Of a stretch of 64,000 nucleotides of DNA, positions 1 to 7,844 are shown one piece after another. A program made the translations under genes and the position numbers. The notes under the pieces were generated by a model. That model was not told where the DNA came from. It made no database searches and saw only the letters and a program-made list of their open reading frames with translations. Source of the DNA: Micromonospora sp. PLK6-60 (GTDB lineage Bacteria > Actinomycetota > Actinomycetes > Mycobacteriales > Micromonosporaceae); NCBI RefSeq assembly GCF_019890675.1, contig NZ_JAIOAA010000003.1, positions 372,001 to 436,000 of the forward strand, given 5' to 3'. The stretch's first letter is position 1; each line of letters starts with the position of its first letter.

Positions 1-216
1 CTCGTTCTTCGAGTACAGCTCCGGCTCCTGGGCGGTGGCGCCCTCCTTGACCCGGGCCACGGTGTGCGCCTCAGCTCCGGGCGCACACGCCTCGACACCG
101 GGCGAGGCGGTCGCGGAGGCCGACGCGCCCACCGCCCCGTACGTCCCACCGGCCGTCAGGAACGTGGCTGCGGCGGCGGTCAGCACCGCCAGTTGGTACG
201 CGGGTTTTCTGCGCAT
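1..216 (-). CDS. Secreted protein, N-terminal part only (possible zinc metalloprotease)
   Basis: The gene runs off the left edge of the window, so only its first 72 residues are visible. It starts at ATG 216 with an AAAGGTG ribosome binding site a few bases upstream. Residues 1-30 form a signal peptide: a basic start (MRRKPAYQ) followed by a hydrophobic Ala/Leu/Thr core and an AxA-type cleavage region. The mature part begins with a Cys-containing stretch and then ARVKEGATAQEPELYSKNE. From memory of the family, this wording resembles the propeptide of actinobacterial secreted M43-type zinc metalloproteases. The catalytic HExxH region is outside the window, so the protease call is inference; export is well supported. 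Confidence 0.6.
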   Translation of the reverse strand, partial: MRRKPAYQLAVLTAAAATFLTAGGTYGAVGASASATASPGVEACAPGAEAHTVARVKEGATAQEPELYSKNE

Positions 217-451
217 GGTTACACCTTTCACGCATTGGGGGTAGGCGGCCGAGGGGATGCTCCGGGCCGCCGCGACGAGGGTCGGTGACATCCTCGTCCC
301 GGTATCAGAACACGCCGCTGGCCTCGGCAACAGCCCCCCTTGGCCGGCCCCACGCCGCCCCGGTACCGACCCCGCGACTGCCCCCGTGCTGCCAGCTCGG
401 TGTCCGCGCCGGGCGCGAAAGGCCGCCGACGGGCGAGGTGCCGTGCGGAGA

Positions 452-584
452 CTACGAACTTGATGACGTGAACGAATCACCCGCCCGTCAACGGCGCCCG
501 CAGGAATTCGGCTCCCGCAGGTCAGCCACCTGCGGCGCGGGAGCGCCTGCTCGGACTGATTCGTTCACGTCATCAAGTTGGTAG
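452..584. repeat. MITE-like inverted repeat with 28-bp arms
   Basis: The arms at 452-479 and 557-584 are inverted copies with one mismatch; their core reads ACTTGATGACGTGAACGAAT. The 77-base interior holds a second hairpin, CGCAGGT/ACCTGCG, around 511-530. The whole unit could fold as a cruciform. It carries no open frame and no transposase. It occupies the otherwise gene-free stretch 217-674, between the promoter of the secreted protein and the end of the next gene. It could be a small non-autonomous element, or a transcription terminator/attenuator shared by the flanking genes. Confidence 0.7.
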
Positions 585-606
585 CCTCCCGACCAACCAT
601 CCCAAG

Positions 607-652
607 CCGGGCCGGGCCGCGCCGCGCCGCGCCGGGCCGCGCCGGGCCACGC
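607..652. repeat. GGGCC/CGCGC low-complexity run
   Basis: About 46 bases made almost only of GCCGGGCCGG and CGCGCCGCGCC pieces follow the inverted-repeat unit and precede the stop of the gene at 675-1322. It is probably slipped-strand low-complexity DNA downstream of a gene. No function is visible. Confidence 0.5.
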
Positions 653-674
653 CGCCCAGGCAGGTCCGGGTGGG

Positions 675-1322
675 TCAGCGATAGCACCGCCAGGCGTACG
701 GATCGCCCGCGTCCGACGTGCGCGCGAACGCGTCCGGCTCGTACGCCTCCTGGCAGGCCACGTCCATCTCGACGGTGGAGCTGGAGAGGAAGCGGGTGCA
801 CCGCCACCCGCCGTCGCGCTGGGCACTCGCCGAGCCGCCGCCGTGCCGTTCGCAGTACCGCTGGACCAGGCCGGTCACGCCCGGCCCGTCCGCCGGCCCG
901 AGCAGGACCGGACCCGGCGCCGGCGTCGGCGACGGCGTCGGCTTGGCGGTCGAGGTGGCCGACCGGGTCACGCTGGGCCTGGCGGTGGGCCTGCCGGTGG
1001 CGGCGGCCGACCCGGTGGCGGCGGCCGTTCCGGACGGGGTGGGGGTGCGCGTGACCGACGGGGTGCCGGTGGGCGCGGCGGCGGAGCTGCTCGGCGTGGC
1101 GGAGGCTGCCGGCGGCGACGGGGTCTCCTGCCTCTCCACTGGGACGTCCAGCACCGCCGGAAGGGACGTGCCGGCCGCCGCCGGCTCCGCGGCCTCCGGT
1201 GCTCGGCCGAGCCCCCGGGAGAAGATCAGCGCGCAGATCATCGACGTCAGCCCCAGCCCGCAGACCGTGATCAGCCAGATCGGGCGGCCTTCGGCGGACG
1301 GAGTGGTCGACCTGTCGGCCAC
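675..1322 (-). CDS. Membrane-anchored extracytoplasmic orphan
   Basis: A 215-residue protein from a GTG start at 1322. Residues 1-14 are cytoplasmic. Residues 15-36 are a single membrane span (IWLITVCGLGLTSMICALIF), followed by a long Ser/Thr/Pro/Ala-rich linker to about residue 145. The C-terminal 65 residues form a compact domain with at least four cysteines (RYCERHGG, WRCTRFL, VACQEAY, WRCYR) that could pair as disulfides outside the cell. I do not recognise the C-terminal domain. The linker is a low-complexity wall-spanning type common in actinomycetes. It is a single gene between repeats, on the same strand as the gene upstream. Confidence 0.75.
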   Translation of the reverse strand: MADRSTTPSAEGRPIWLITVCGLGLTSMICALIFSRGLGRAPEAAEPAAAGTSLPAVLDVPVERQETPSPPAASATPSSSAAAPTGTPSVTRTPTPSGTAAATGSAAATGRPTARPSVTRSATSTAKPTPSPTPAPGPVLLGPADGPGVTGLVQRYCERHGGGSASAQRDGGWRCTRFLSSSTVEMDVACQEAYEPDAFARTSDAGDPYAWRCYR

Positions 1323-1410
1323 GATCGCCGGCCTCCTTGAAGATCAATTACCGGACAGCCGGACACTCTACCCACCATCCATCGATGGTCGACCCACCCC
1401 TCCGCCGCGC

Positions 1411-1467
1411 GGGCAGCAGCCCCGGCGGGCAGCAGCCCCGGCGGGCAGCAGTCCCGGCGGGCAGCAG
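1411..1467. repeat. 16-bp tandem repeat, 3.5 copies
   Basis: GGGCAGCAGCCCCGGC is repeated head to tail at 1411, 1427 and 1443 (one base change in the third unit), then as a half unit at 1459. It lies just downstream of the TIGR03089 gene, whose stop is at 1471. A perfect CCATCGATGG palindrome lies 24 bp away at 1378-1387. Confidence 0.85.
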
Positions 1468-1470
1468 TGA

Positions 1471-2226
1471 TCAGAGGACGCGGGTGATCCGCTCGGTGGC
1501 GGCCAGCGCGTCCCGGCGGCTCCGGTCGAGGCCGGCGCAGACGACCACCGAGGCACCCGCGGCGAGCGGGGCGAGCAGCCACTTCAGCGGCTGCTCGTGC
1601 TCGGCGGCGTCGACCAGCAGCCGGTCGCCGGGCCGCAGGTCGAGCTGCGCGGCCACCTCCCCGGCGAGCCGCCGCCAGGCGCCGTAGCTGGTGCCGTCCG
1701 GGGTGGCCGGACCGGCCGGATCGACGGCGGCGTGGTCGGGCGGGGTGTCGGCGTGCCGGAGCACCTCCGTCGACCAGTCCAGCCAGCCCACCGGCACCTC
1801 GGCCAGCGGCCCCGGCCGGGTGCCGACCAGGTAGCGGTGCACCCCGTCGGGCACGTCCTCCAGCCAGTCGTCCAGCCGCTGCGGGGTCACGAACACCGCG
1901 TCGTACGGCCGGTCGGCGCCCGGTTCGAGCACCGGCAACCCGGCGGTGGCCCGCGGCCGGAACGACACGGCCATCCCGACCGACCAGGCGCCGACCAGGA
2001 TCGCGGCGGTACGCCAGTGCGGCGGCAGCAGCACCGCCACCCGACTGCCGGGACCGAGGCCGCAGCCGTCCCGCAGCAGCGCGGCGCTGCGGGCCGCCCA
2101 CTCGCCGAGCTGCGGCGCGGTCAGCGCGGTGCGCTCGCCGGTGGCGTCGTCGACGTAGGTCAGCAGCGGCTCGTCGGTGCCGGTCGGCGCGGCGGCCGGC
2201 ACGGGCGCGGGCGGATGAACGGCCAT
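1471..2226 (-). CDS. TIGR03089 family protein (AMP-binding-enzyme-like)
   Basis: A 251-residue protein starting at ATG 2226. The sequence follows the N-terminal subdomain of acyl-adenylating enzymes (GSRVAVLLPPHWRTAAILVGAWSVG, then YDAVFVTP), but is about half the length of a real synthetase. The phosphate-binding loop YTSGTTG and the C-terminal lysine domain are absent. This matches the actinobacterial family TIGR03089, whose role is not established. It ends GASVVVCAGLDRSRRDALAATERITRVL, a typical family end, so it is not a truncation within this genome. It probably lacks ligase activity. Confidence 0.85.
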   Translation of the reverse strand: MAVHPPAPVPAAAPTGTDEPLLTYVDDATGERTALTAPQLGEWAARSAALLRDGCGLGPGSRVAVLLPPHWRTAAILVGAWSVGMAVSFRPRATAGLPVLEPGADRPYDAVFVTPQRLDDWLEDVPDGVHRYLVGTRPGPLAEVPVGWLDWSTEVLRHADTPPDHAAVDPAGPATPDGTSYGAWRRLAGEVAAQLDLRPGDRLLVDAAEHEQPLKWLLAPLAAGASVVVCAGLDRSRRDALAATERITRVL

Positions 2227-2266
2227 CCGCCGAGCCTAAGCCATCCGGGTTCGACCACCGCCCGGC

Positions 2267-3178
2267 TCAGCCGGCGGGCAGCTCCGGACCGCCGGCCAGC
2301 AGCGGGGCCAGGAGGTCACCGTCGGCCGCCACCCGCTTGAGCACCTCACCGGCCGTGTACGGCTTTGTCGCCGGCCGCTTGCCGGCCGCCCCGGCGGAGA
2401 CCTCGTCCCAGGTCAACGGGGTGGAGACCGACGGCACCGCCTGCGCCCGCAGCGAGTACGGCGCCACCGTCGTCTTCGCCGCGTTGTTCTGGCTCCAGTC
2501 GATGAAGACCTTCCCCGGCCGCAGGTTCTTCGCCATCTTCGACACGATCAGCTTCGGGTGTTCCTGCTCCAGCTCCTGCGCGATCCGCTTCGCGTACGCC
2601 GAGACGTCGTCGGCGTCCTGCGTCCCCGCGATCGGGCAGCAGAGCTGCATCCCCTTCTTGCCCGACGTCTTCGGGTAGGAGTCGATGCCGTCGAGCGCCA
2701 GCCGGTCCCGCATCAGCAGGGCCACCTGGCAGCACTGCCGCAGCGCCGCCGGGGCGCCCGGGTCCAGGTCGACCACCATCAGGTCCGGGTGCGCGCCGAC
2801 CTTCCACTGCGGCGTGTGCAGCTCCAGGGCGGCGAGGTTGGCCAGCCAGACCAGGGTGGGCAGCTCGTCGCAGACCACGTAGTCGATGGTCTCCCGGCCC
2901 TTGGTGGAGCCGGGGGCGGGCAGCGTCTCGGTGCGTACCCATCTGGGGGTCGCGGCCGGGGCGTTCTTCTCGAAGAACGACCCGCCGTCGGTGCCGTTCG
3001 GAAACCGGATCCGGGTCAGCGGCCGGTCCCTCAGGTGCGGCAGCAGCACCGGGGCGATCCGGGTGTAGTAGTCGATCACCTCGCCCTTGGTGAAGCCGGC
3101 CTTCGGATAGAGCACCTTGTCCAGGTTGGACAGCTCCAACCCGCGCCCCTCGACCTCCACCTTCAACCGCTCAGGCAC
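2267..3178 (-). CDS. LigD-type DNA polymerase/primase domain protein
   Basis: A 303-residue archaeo-eukaryotic-primase-type polymerase of bacterial non-homologous end joining. It starts at GTG 3178, 8 bp inside the end of the ligase gene upstream. It shows NLDKVLYP (18-25), FPNGTDGGSFFEKNAP (59-74), the catalytic metal motif VDLDP with D137 and D139, TSGKKGMQLCCP (171-182) and the later FIDWSQN aspartate. In the family the enzyme fills gaps with ribonucleotides and recognises a 5' phosphate at a Ku-held break. Here the polymerase and ligase of LigD are separate overlapping genes instead of one fused protein, and no 3'-phosphoesterase domain is nearby. Confidence 0.93.
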   Translation of the reverse strand: MPERLKVEVEGRGLELSNLDKVLYPKAGFTKGEVIDYYTRIAPVLLPHLRDRPLTRIRFPNGTDGGSFFEKNAPAATPRWVRTETLPAPGSTKGRETIDYVVCDELPTLVWLANLAALELHTPQWKVGAHPDLMVVDLDPGAPAALRQCCQVALLMRDRLALDGIDSYPKTSGKKGMQLCCPIAGTQDADDVSAYAKRIAQELEQEHPKLIVSKMAKNLRPGKVFIDWSQNNAAKTTVAPYSLRAQAVPSVSTPLTWDEVSAGAAGKRPATKPYTAGEVLKRVAADGDLLAPLLAGGPELPAG

Positions 3179-4157
3179 CGTCGACGACCTCCTCCGCCGG
3201 TTTGTCCGGGCGCAGTCGCAGGATCCGCGGGAAACGCAGCCGCCCGTCGGGGGTGCGCTGCCCGTACTTCACCTCCACCACCACCCGGGGCGTTACCCAG
3301 ATCGCCCCCCGGGCATCCTCGCGCGGCACGTCCCCGGCGAACGGCGACCCGCCGGCGCGCAGCGGCTCCAGCTCGCGCAGCAGCTCCCGCTCGATGGCCG
3401 CGCCGATCCCGCCGCCGACCCGCCCCCGGTAGACCAGCCGGCCGTCCGGCGCGGGCACCCCGACCAGCAGCCCGCCGATCTTGCGCGCGCCGGGTCGCCA
3501 GCCACCCACCACGAAGTCCCCGGTGACCTCCAGCTTGACCTTCACCCAGTCCGGCGAGCGGACCCCCGGCCGGTAGGCCGAGTCGACCCGCTTGGCCATC
3601 ACCCCCTCCAGGCCGTGCTCCCCCGCCGCCTGGTAGGTGGCCGGGCCGTCGCCGAAGGCCGGCGGGACCGCCCACCGGGCGGCGCCGAGCCCGAGCGCCT
3701 CCAGCTCGGCCCGCCGCTGGTGGTAGGGCAGCGCGGTCAGGTCCCGGCCGCGCAGCCGCAACAGGTCGAAGATCATGTACGTGACCGGTACGCTCGCCGC
3801 CAGCCGGGCCGCCTTCGCCGCGTTGCGCACGTGCATCCGCTCGGCCAGCGCGGTGAACGAGGGCTGGCCGTCGGTGAAGAGGACCACCTCGCCGTCGAGC
3901 AGCGCGTCGTCGACCTGCTCGGCCAGGTTGAGCAGTTCCGGGTACGCGGTGGTGATCTCGACGCCGGACCGGGCGTAGAAGTGCCGGTCGCCGTGGGAGA
4001 TGTCGGCGAGCGCGCGGATGCCGTCCCACTTGAACTCGAACGCCCAGCCGGCGCCGGCCGGGAGCTGCCCGGTCATCGCGAGCATCGGCTTCAACGGCGC
4101 GCCGGACACCTCCTGACTGTAGTTGCCGGCGGAAGGGCGTGCGTCCCGTTCGATCAT
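3171..4157 (-). CDS. ATP-dependent DNA ligase (LigD/LigC-type)
   Basis: A 328-residue protein with a nucleotidyltransferase core plus OB fold. The adenylated lysine is K43 in FEFKWDGIRA. LDGEVV follows near residue 100, EGVMAKR and PDWVKVKLE are the later ligase motifs, and a family-typical GGWRPG segment leads into the OB domain. The start is ATG 4157; the first 20 residues are poorly conserved, and M25 or M28 would also give a full catalytic core. The stop overlaps the polymerase start by 8 bp, so the two are translationally coupled. It seals Ku-bridged double-strand breaks. The Ku gene is divergent, 38 bp away. Confidence 0.92.
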   Translation of the reverse strand: MIERDARPSAGNYSQEVSGAPLKPMLAMTGQLPAGAGWAFEFKWDGIRALADISHGDRHFYARSGVEITTAYPELLNLAEQVDDALLDGEVVLFTDGQPSFTALAERMHVRNAAKAARLAASVPVTYMIFDLLRLRGRDLTALPYHQRRAELEALGLGAARWAVPPAFGDGPATYQAAGEHGLEGVMAKRVDSAYRPGVRSPDWVKVKLEVTGDFVVGGWRPGARKIGGLLVGVPAPDGRLVYRGRVGGGIGAAIERELLRELEPLRAGGSPFAGDVPREDARGAIWVTPRVVVEVKYGQRTPDGRLRFPRILRLRPDKPAEEVVDGA

Positions 4158-4195
4158 TTGCGATTCTGGTCAGAACCGGGGAGAGGAGCGCGGGG

Positions 4196-5224
4196 ATGCG
4201 GGCGATCTGGAAGGGGGCGGTGTCGTTCGGCCTGGTGTCGATCGGGGTGAAGGTCTACTCGGCGACCGAGGAGAAGGACATCCGGTTCCATCAGGTGCAC
4301 CGCGAGGACGGCGGCCGCATCCGGTACAAGCGCACCTGCTCGGTCTGCGGCGAGGAGGTCACCTACGACGACATCGCCAAGGGCTACGACATCGGCGGCG
4401 GCGAGATGGTCATCCTGACCGACGAGGACTTCGCCGACCTGCCGCTGTCCACCTCGCACGCGATCGACGTGCTGGAGTTCGTTCCCGCCGAGCAGGTCGA
4501 CCCGATCCTCTACAACAAGGCGTACTTCCTCGAACCGGAGGGCACGGCCGCCAAGCCGTACGTGTTGCTGCGGGACGCGCTGGCCGACTCCGAGCGGGTG
4601 GCGATCGTCAAGGTGGCGCTGCGCCAGCGGGAGCAGCTCGCCACCCTGCGGGTACGCGAGGGCGTGCTGCTGCTCAACACGATGCTCTGGCCGGACGAGA
4701 TCCGTACCCCCGATTTCGGCTTCCTGGACGAGGACCTGAAGGTGCGGCCCCCGGAGCTGGCGATGGCCAGCTCGCTTATCGACTCGATGGCCGGCGAGTT
4801 CGAGCCGGACGCCTTCACCGACGACTACCGGGCGGCGTTGCAGGAGGTCATCGACGCCAAGGTCGAGGGCCGGGAGGTGGTCCAGCCGGAGGAGGAAGAG
4901 GCCGCGCCGGCCGCCGCGGTGGACCTGATGGCCGCCCTGCGGGCGTCGGTGGACCGGGCCCGGGCGGCCCGGGGCGAGCCGACCGGCGGCGGGGCCGAAC
5001 CCACCCCGATCTCGGCGGCCCGCTCGGCGCAGAAGAAGGCGGCCAAGAAGGCCGAGCCGGCGAAGAAGGCCCCGGCCAAGAAGACGGCCGAGAAGAAGGC
5101 CACGGCGCAGAAGACGTCGACGGCGAAGAAGGCGGAGCCGGCCAAGAAGACCGCCGAAAAGAAGGCCGCCAAGGCGCCGGCGAAGAAGGCGGCCAAGAAG
5201 ACCGCCCCCCGCAAGACCGCCTGA
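4196..5224 (+). CDS. ku: Ku homodimeric end-binding protein with Lys-rich tail
   Basis: A 342-residue protein. ATG 4196 is chosen because MRAIWKGAVSFGLV is the canonical Ku start and GGGAGAGGAGC lies upstream. Residues 1-255 are the Ku core, including a CSVCGEEV zinc-like pair near residue 43. The last ~60 residues are repeats of KKAEPAKK/AEKKA type. In mycobacterial relatives such basic tails bind DNA and help recruit LigD; that role here is inference. With the two divergent genes it completes an NHEJ set used in non-dividing or sporulating cells. The shared 38-bp intergenic region must hold both promoters, or each extends into the other gene. Confidence 0.95.
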   Translation: MRAIWKGAVSFGLVSIGVKVYSATEEKDIRFHQVHREDGGRIRYKRTCSVCGEEVTYDDIAKGYDIGGGEMVILTDEDFADLPLSTSHAIDVLEFVPAEQVDPILYNKAYFLEPEGTAAKPYVLLRDALADSERVAIVKVALRQREQLATLRVREGVLLLNTMLWPDEIRTPDFGFLDEDLKVRPPELAMASSLIDSMAGEFEPDAFTDDYRAALQEVIDAKVEGREVVQPEEEEAAPAAAVDLMAALRASVDRARAARGEPTGGGAEPTPISAARSAQKKAAKKAEPAKKAPAKKTAEKKATAQKTSTAKKAEPAKKTAEKKAAKAPAKKAAKKTAPRKTA

Positions 5225-5292
5225 CCTCGTCCGGCACAGCGGTCACGACTCCCCTCCACGGCCCCCCGGGCACGACTTCCCCACCAGCCACA

Positions 5293-5347
5293 GGTGTTAA
5301 TAGGGGCCCCCTCCTCTACCGAATGCGTTAACAGGGGGCCCCTCCTT
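5293..5347 (+). repeat. Dispersed GTTAAC/GGGGGCCCC element, copy 1
   Basis: The unit is GTTAATAGGGGCCCC, a short pyrimidine tract, about 10 variable bases, then GTTAACAGGGGGCCCCTCCTT. It sits between ku and the FKBP gene. Three further copies in the window (12496-12552, 20089-20143, 28247-28298) share the two GTTAAC-G5C4 modules in either orientation. The rest of 5225-5442 shows only the FKBP ribosome binding site. Confidence 0.85.
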
Positions 5348-5442
5348 GCACTAGGGGAGGGCTGTGCGGGCGGGTACCGTGTGCGCTGGCCCCGGCGTCG
5401 GCCGCCCGGGCCCATCCACCTCACCGGCAGGGAGTCGACGAC

Positions 5443-6108
5443 GTGAGCGAACAGGTGCGGAACGACCCGGGCACCAAGCGGGAGCGGCGGCTGGCCGCCC
5501 AGCTGGCGGCGAAGAAGGCCGCCGAGGCGAAGCGCCGCCGGCAGGCGATGCTGGGCGCCGCCGCCGGTGTGATCGCCGTGGTGGCCCTGATCGGCGGCAT
5601 CGTCTGGCTGGCCGACGGCGGCGACGACGACAAGCAGCCCACGGCCAGCACCTCGGCGTCCGCCAGCGCGCCGGCCGACCAGCCCGCGGACCAGCCGGCC
5701 GACCAGCCGGCCCCCGGCCAGCTGCCGCCGGGCACCGACCCCGCGCTGGCCAAGAAGCCGACGGTGGCCGCCGGCAAGGGTGAGCTGAGCAAGCTGACCG
5801 TCACCCCGCTGGTCAAGGGCAAGGGCCCGGAGGTGAAGGCCGGCCAGACCATCACCACCAACTACGTCGGCGTGTTCTACAAGGATGGCAAGGAGTTCGA
5901 CGCCTCCTGGAACGGCGGCCAGCCGGTCAGCTTCCCGATCGGCGTCGGCCAGGTCATCAAGGGCTGGGACGAGGGCCTGGTCGGGGTGCCGGTGGGCAGC
6001 CGGGTGCAGCTCGACATCCCGGCCGAGCTGGCGTACGGCAACGACTCCTCCGGTGGGCGCCCGGCCGGCCCGCTGCGCTTCGTCGTTGACGTGCTCGCTG
6101 CCCAGTAG
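5443..6108 (+). CDS. Membrane-anchored FKBP-type peptidyl-prolyl isomerase
   Basis: A 221-residue protein from GTG 5443 with CAGGGAG upstream. Residues 1-34 are highly charged (KRERRLAAQLAAKKAAEAKRRR), residues 35-57 are a membrane span, and 60-110 are a low-complexity linker with three repeats of the DQPA type. Residues 115-221 are an FKBP domain containing TNYVGVFYKDGKEFDASW, VIKGWDEGLVGVPVGSRVQL and PAELAYG, the usual binding-pocket segments. It catalyses prolyl cis-trans isomerisation and, by topology, acts outside the membrane on exported proteins. It appears monocistronic. Confidence 0.93.
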   Translation: MSEQVRNDPGTKRERRLAAQLAAKKAAEAKRRRQAMLGAAAGVIAVVALIGGIVWLADGGDDDKQPTASTSASASAPADQPADQPADQPAPGQLPPGTDPALAKKPTVAAGKGELSKLTVTPLVKGKGPEVKAGQTITTNYVGVFYKDGKEFDASWNGGQPVSFPIGVGQVIKGWDEGLVGVPVGSRVQLDIPAELAYGNDSSGGRPAGPLRFVVDVLAAQ

Positions 6109-6210
6109 CTCACATCGGGCTTCCTAACCGTCACCCAGCGGCACTAGGTTCACAGGCACCGTGGTCGGTACGCCGGCCGCGGTGCCTGTCACACCGACGC
6201 GGAGGTGCAC

Positions 6211-7107
6211 GTGCCGGCGCTGGACGACGACCCGGGCCTGGCCCGGACCATGTGGACCCACTTCGAGCCGGTCCACGCGGTGACCTATTTCCACCCGCGG
6301 GCCCGGGCCGCCTACGAGGCGGTGGGGCTGCGCGGCTACTGGCGGGGCTACTTCGCCGGGCGGGCCGCCCCGCTGGGCCCGGTGCCGGCCGCCCCGGTGG
6401 TCGCCGCGTTCTTCAGCTTCGCGCCCGACATGGTGGCCCGGGCGCTGCCCTCGGTGTGGCGGCTGGCCACCCCGGCGGAGGCGCTGCGGGCCCGGCTCAC
6501 CGGGGCCGTGCAGGCGCTCGCCGAGTTCACCTACGAGCTGCCCGAGGCGCACCTGGTCGAGGCGGCCGACCTGCTGGAGGAGGCCGCCGGCCGGGTGACG
6601 ACCGCCGGGCGGGTGCTGGGCGCGGTCAACGCCGCGCTGCCCCGCGGGGAATACCCGCTGGCCCGGCTCTGGCAGGCCGCCACCACGCTGCGCGAGCACC
6701 GGGGCGACGGGCACGTCGCGGCGCTGGTCGGCACCGGGCTGGACCCGCTCGAGGTGGTCGCCTGGCGGTGCCGGACGGACCAGTACCGGCAGTTCCACCA
6801 GTCGGCCCGGGGCTGGACCGACGAGGAGTGGGACGCCGCCGAGGAGCGCCTGGTCGAGAAGGGTTGGCTGGCCGCCGACCGGTCGCCCACCGCGTCCGCG
6901 ACGGCGGCCTTCCGGGCTGTCGAGGAGGCCACCGACCGGGCCGCGATCGGGCCGTGGCGGGCGCTGGGCGCGGAGCGTACGGCCCGGCTGCGGGAGCTGT
7001 TGGAGCCGATCAGCAGCCGGTGCCTGAGCATCATCCCGCCGCAGGCCCCGATCGGGCTGCCCGCCCAGCGCCCCGACCCGAGCGGCGCGGCGACGGCGGC
7101 CCGCTGA
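6211..7107 (+). CDS. SCO6745 family protein
   Basis: About 298 residues. The GTG at 6211 is preferred over GTG 6205 because GGAGG at 6201-6205 is then properly spaced. It is helix-rich, with the family signature near the N-terminus (HPRARAAYEAVGLRGYWRGYFAGRAAPLG), a mid-region GDGHVAALV, and the end part QFHQSARGWTDEEWDAAEERLVEKGWL, which resembles a MarR-like winged-helix fold. The family is widespread in actinobacteria and uncharacterised. It has no transmembrane span or signal peptide. The next gene starts 42 bp later on the same strand and may be cotranscribed. Confidence 0.8.
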   Translation: MPALDDDPGLARTMWTHFEPVHAVTYFHPRARAAYEAVGLRGYWRGYFAGRAAPLGPVPAAPVVAAFFSFAPDMVARALPSVWRLATPAEALRARLTGAVQALAEFTYELPEAHLVEAADLLEEAAGRVTTAGRVLGAVNAALPRGEYPLARLWQAATTLREHRGDGHVAALVGTGLDPLEVVAWRCRTDQYRQFHQSARGWTDEEWDAAEERLVEKGWLAADRSPTASATAAFRAVEEATDRAAIGPWRALGAERTARLRELLEPISSRCLSIIPPQAPIGLPAQRPDPSGAATAAR

Positions 7108-7149
7108 TCCGGCGCCGGCCCGTCCCGTCCCGTCGGGCAGGATGGGCGG

Positions 7150-7803
7150 ATGGCGGATGCGGTGATCTTCGACCTGGACGGCGTGATCGTGGACTCCGAG
7201 CCGGTCTGGGAGCAGGTGCGCCGGGCGTACGTGGCGGAGCACGGCGGCCGGTGGCTGCCGGACACCCAGCGCCGGCTGATGGGGATGAGCACCGCCGAGT
7301 GGTCGGCCTACCTCAGCGGTGAGCTGGGCGTCGACCGGGGCGCCGAGCGGGTGGCCACCGAGGTGGTGACCGAGATGTCCCGCCGGTACGCGGCCCACGT
7401 ACCGCTGATCGACGACGCCGACGCGGTGGTCCGCCGGTTGGCCGCGCGGTGGCCGCTGGGTCTGGCCAGTTCGTCGCCGACCCGGCTGATCGGGGCGGCG
7501 TTGGAGGCCACCGGCCTGGCCGACGCCTTCGGCGCGACGCTGTCGACGGAGCAGACCGCGCGGGGCAAGCCGGCGCCGGACGTCTACCTGGCGGTGGCGG
7601 CCCGGCTGGCGGTCGACCCGGCCCGCTGCGTGGCGGTGGAGGACTCGTCGAACGGGGTGCGGTCGGCGGCCGCCGCCGGGATGCGGGTGGTGGCCGTGCC
7701 GCACGGCTCGTATCCGCTGGACCCGGACGCGGCGGCGCTGGCCGCCGTGGTGCTGCCCGCGATCGGCGCGCTCACCCCGGACGTGGTGGAGCGGCTCGGC
7801 TGA
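7150..7803 (+). CDS. HAD-superfamily hydrolase (beta-phosphoglucomutase-like)
   Basis: A 217-residue protein from ATG 7150. It has the complete haloacid dehalogenase motif set: FDLDGV with nucleophile D8 and acid D10, the motif II serine in GLASSSPTRLIG, the motif III lysine in GKPAPDVYL, and the motif IV acids in VEDSSNGV. The cap helices after residue 20 place it in the subfamily IA phosphatase/phosphomutase group. The substrate is likely a small phosphorylated sugar or similar and cannot be assigned. Its stop is 41 bp before the next dehydrogenase on the same strand. Confidence 0.88.
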   Translation: MADAVIFDLDGVIVDSEPVWEQVRRAYVAEHGGRWLPDTQRRLMGMSTAEWSAYLSGELGVDRGAERVATEVVTEMSRRYAAHVPLIDDADAVVRRLAARWPLGLASSSPTRLIGAALEATGLADAFGATLSTEQTARGKPAPDVYLAVAARLAVDPARCVAVEDSSNGVRSAAAAGMRVVAVPHGSYPLDPDAAALAAVVLPAIGALTPDVVERLG

Positions 7804-7844
7804 ACCGCCTCCCCGGCGGTCCCGACCCGCCTACGGTCGGTGAC

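Noticed and set aside
607..652. A replication or transfer origin in the GC-rich run
   Set aside because: It is simple low-complexity GC repeat with no iterons, AT-rich unwinding region or initiator gene nearby.
1471..2226. A truncated acyl-CoA ligase pseudogene
   Set aside because: Length and both ends match the independent TIGR03089 family, so it is a natural short protein.
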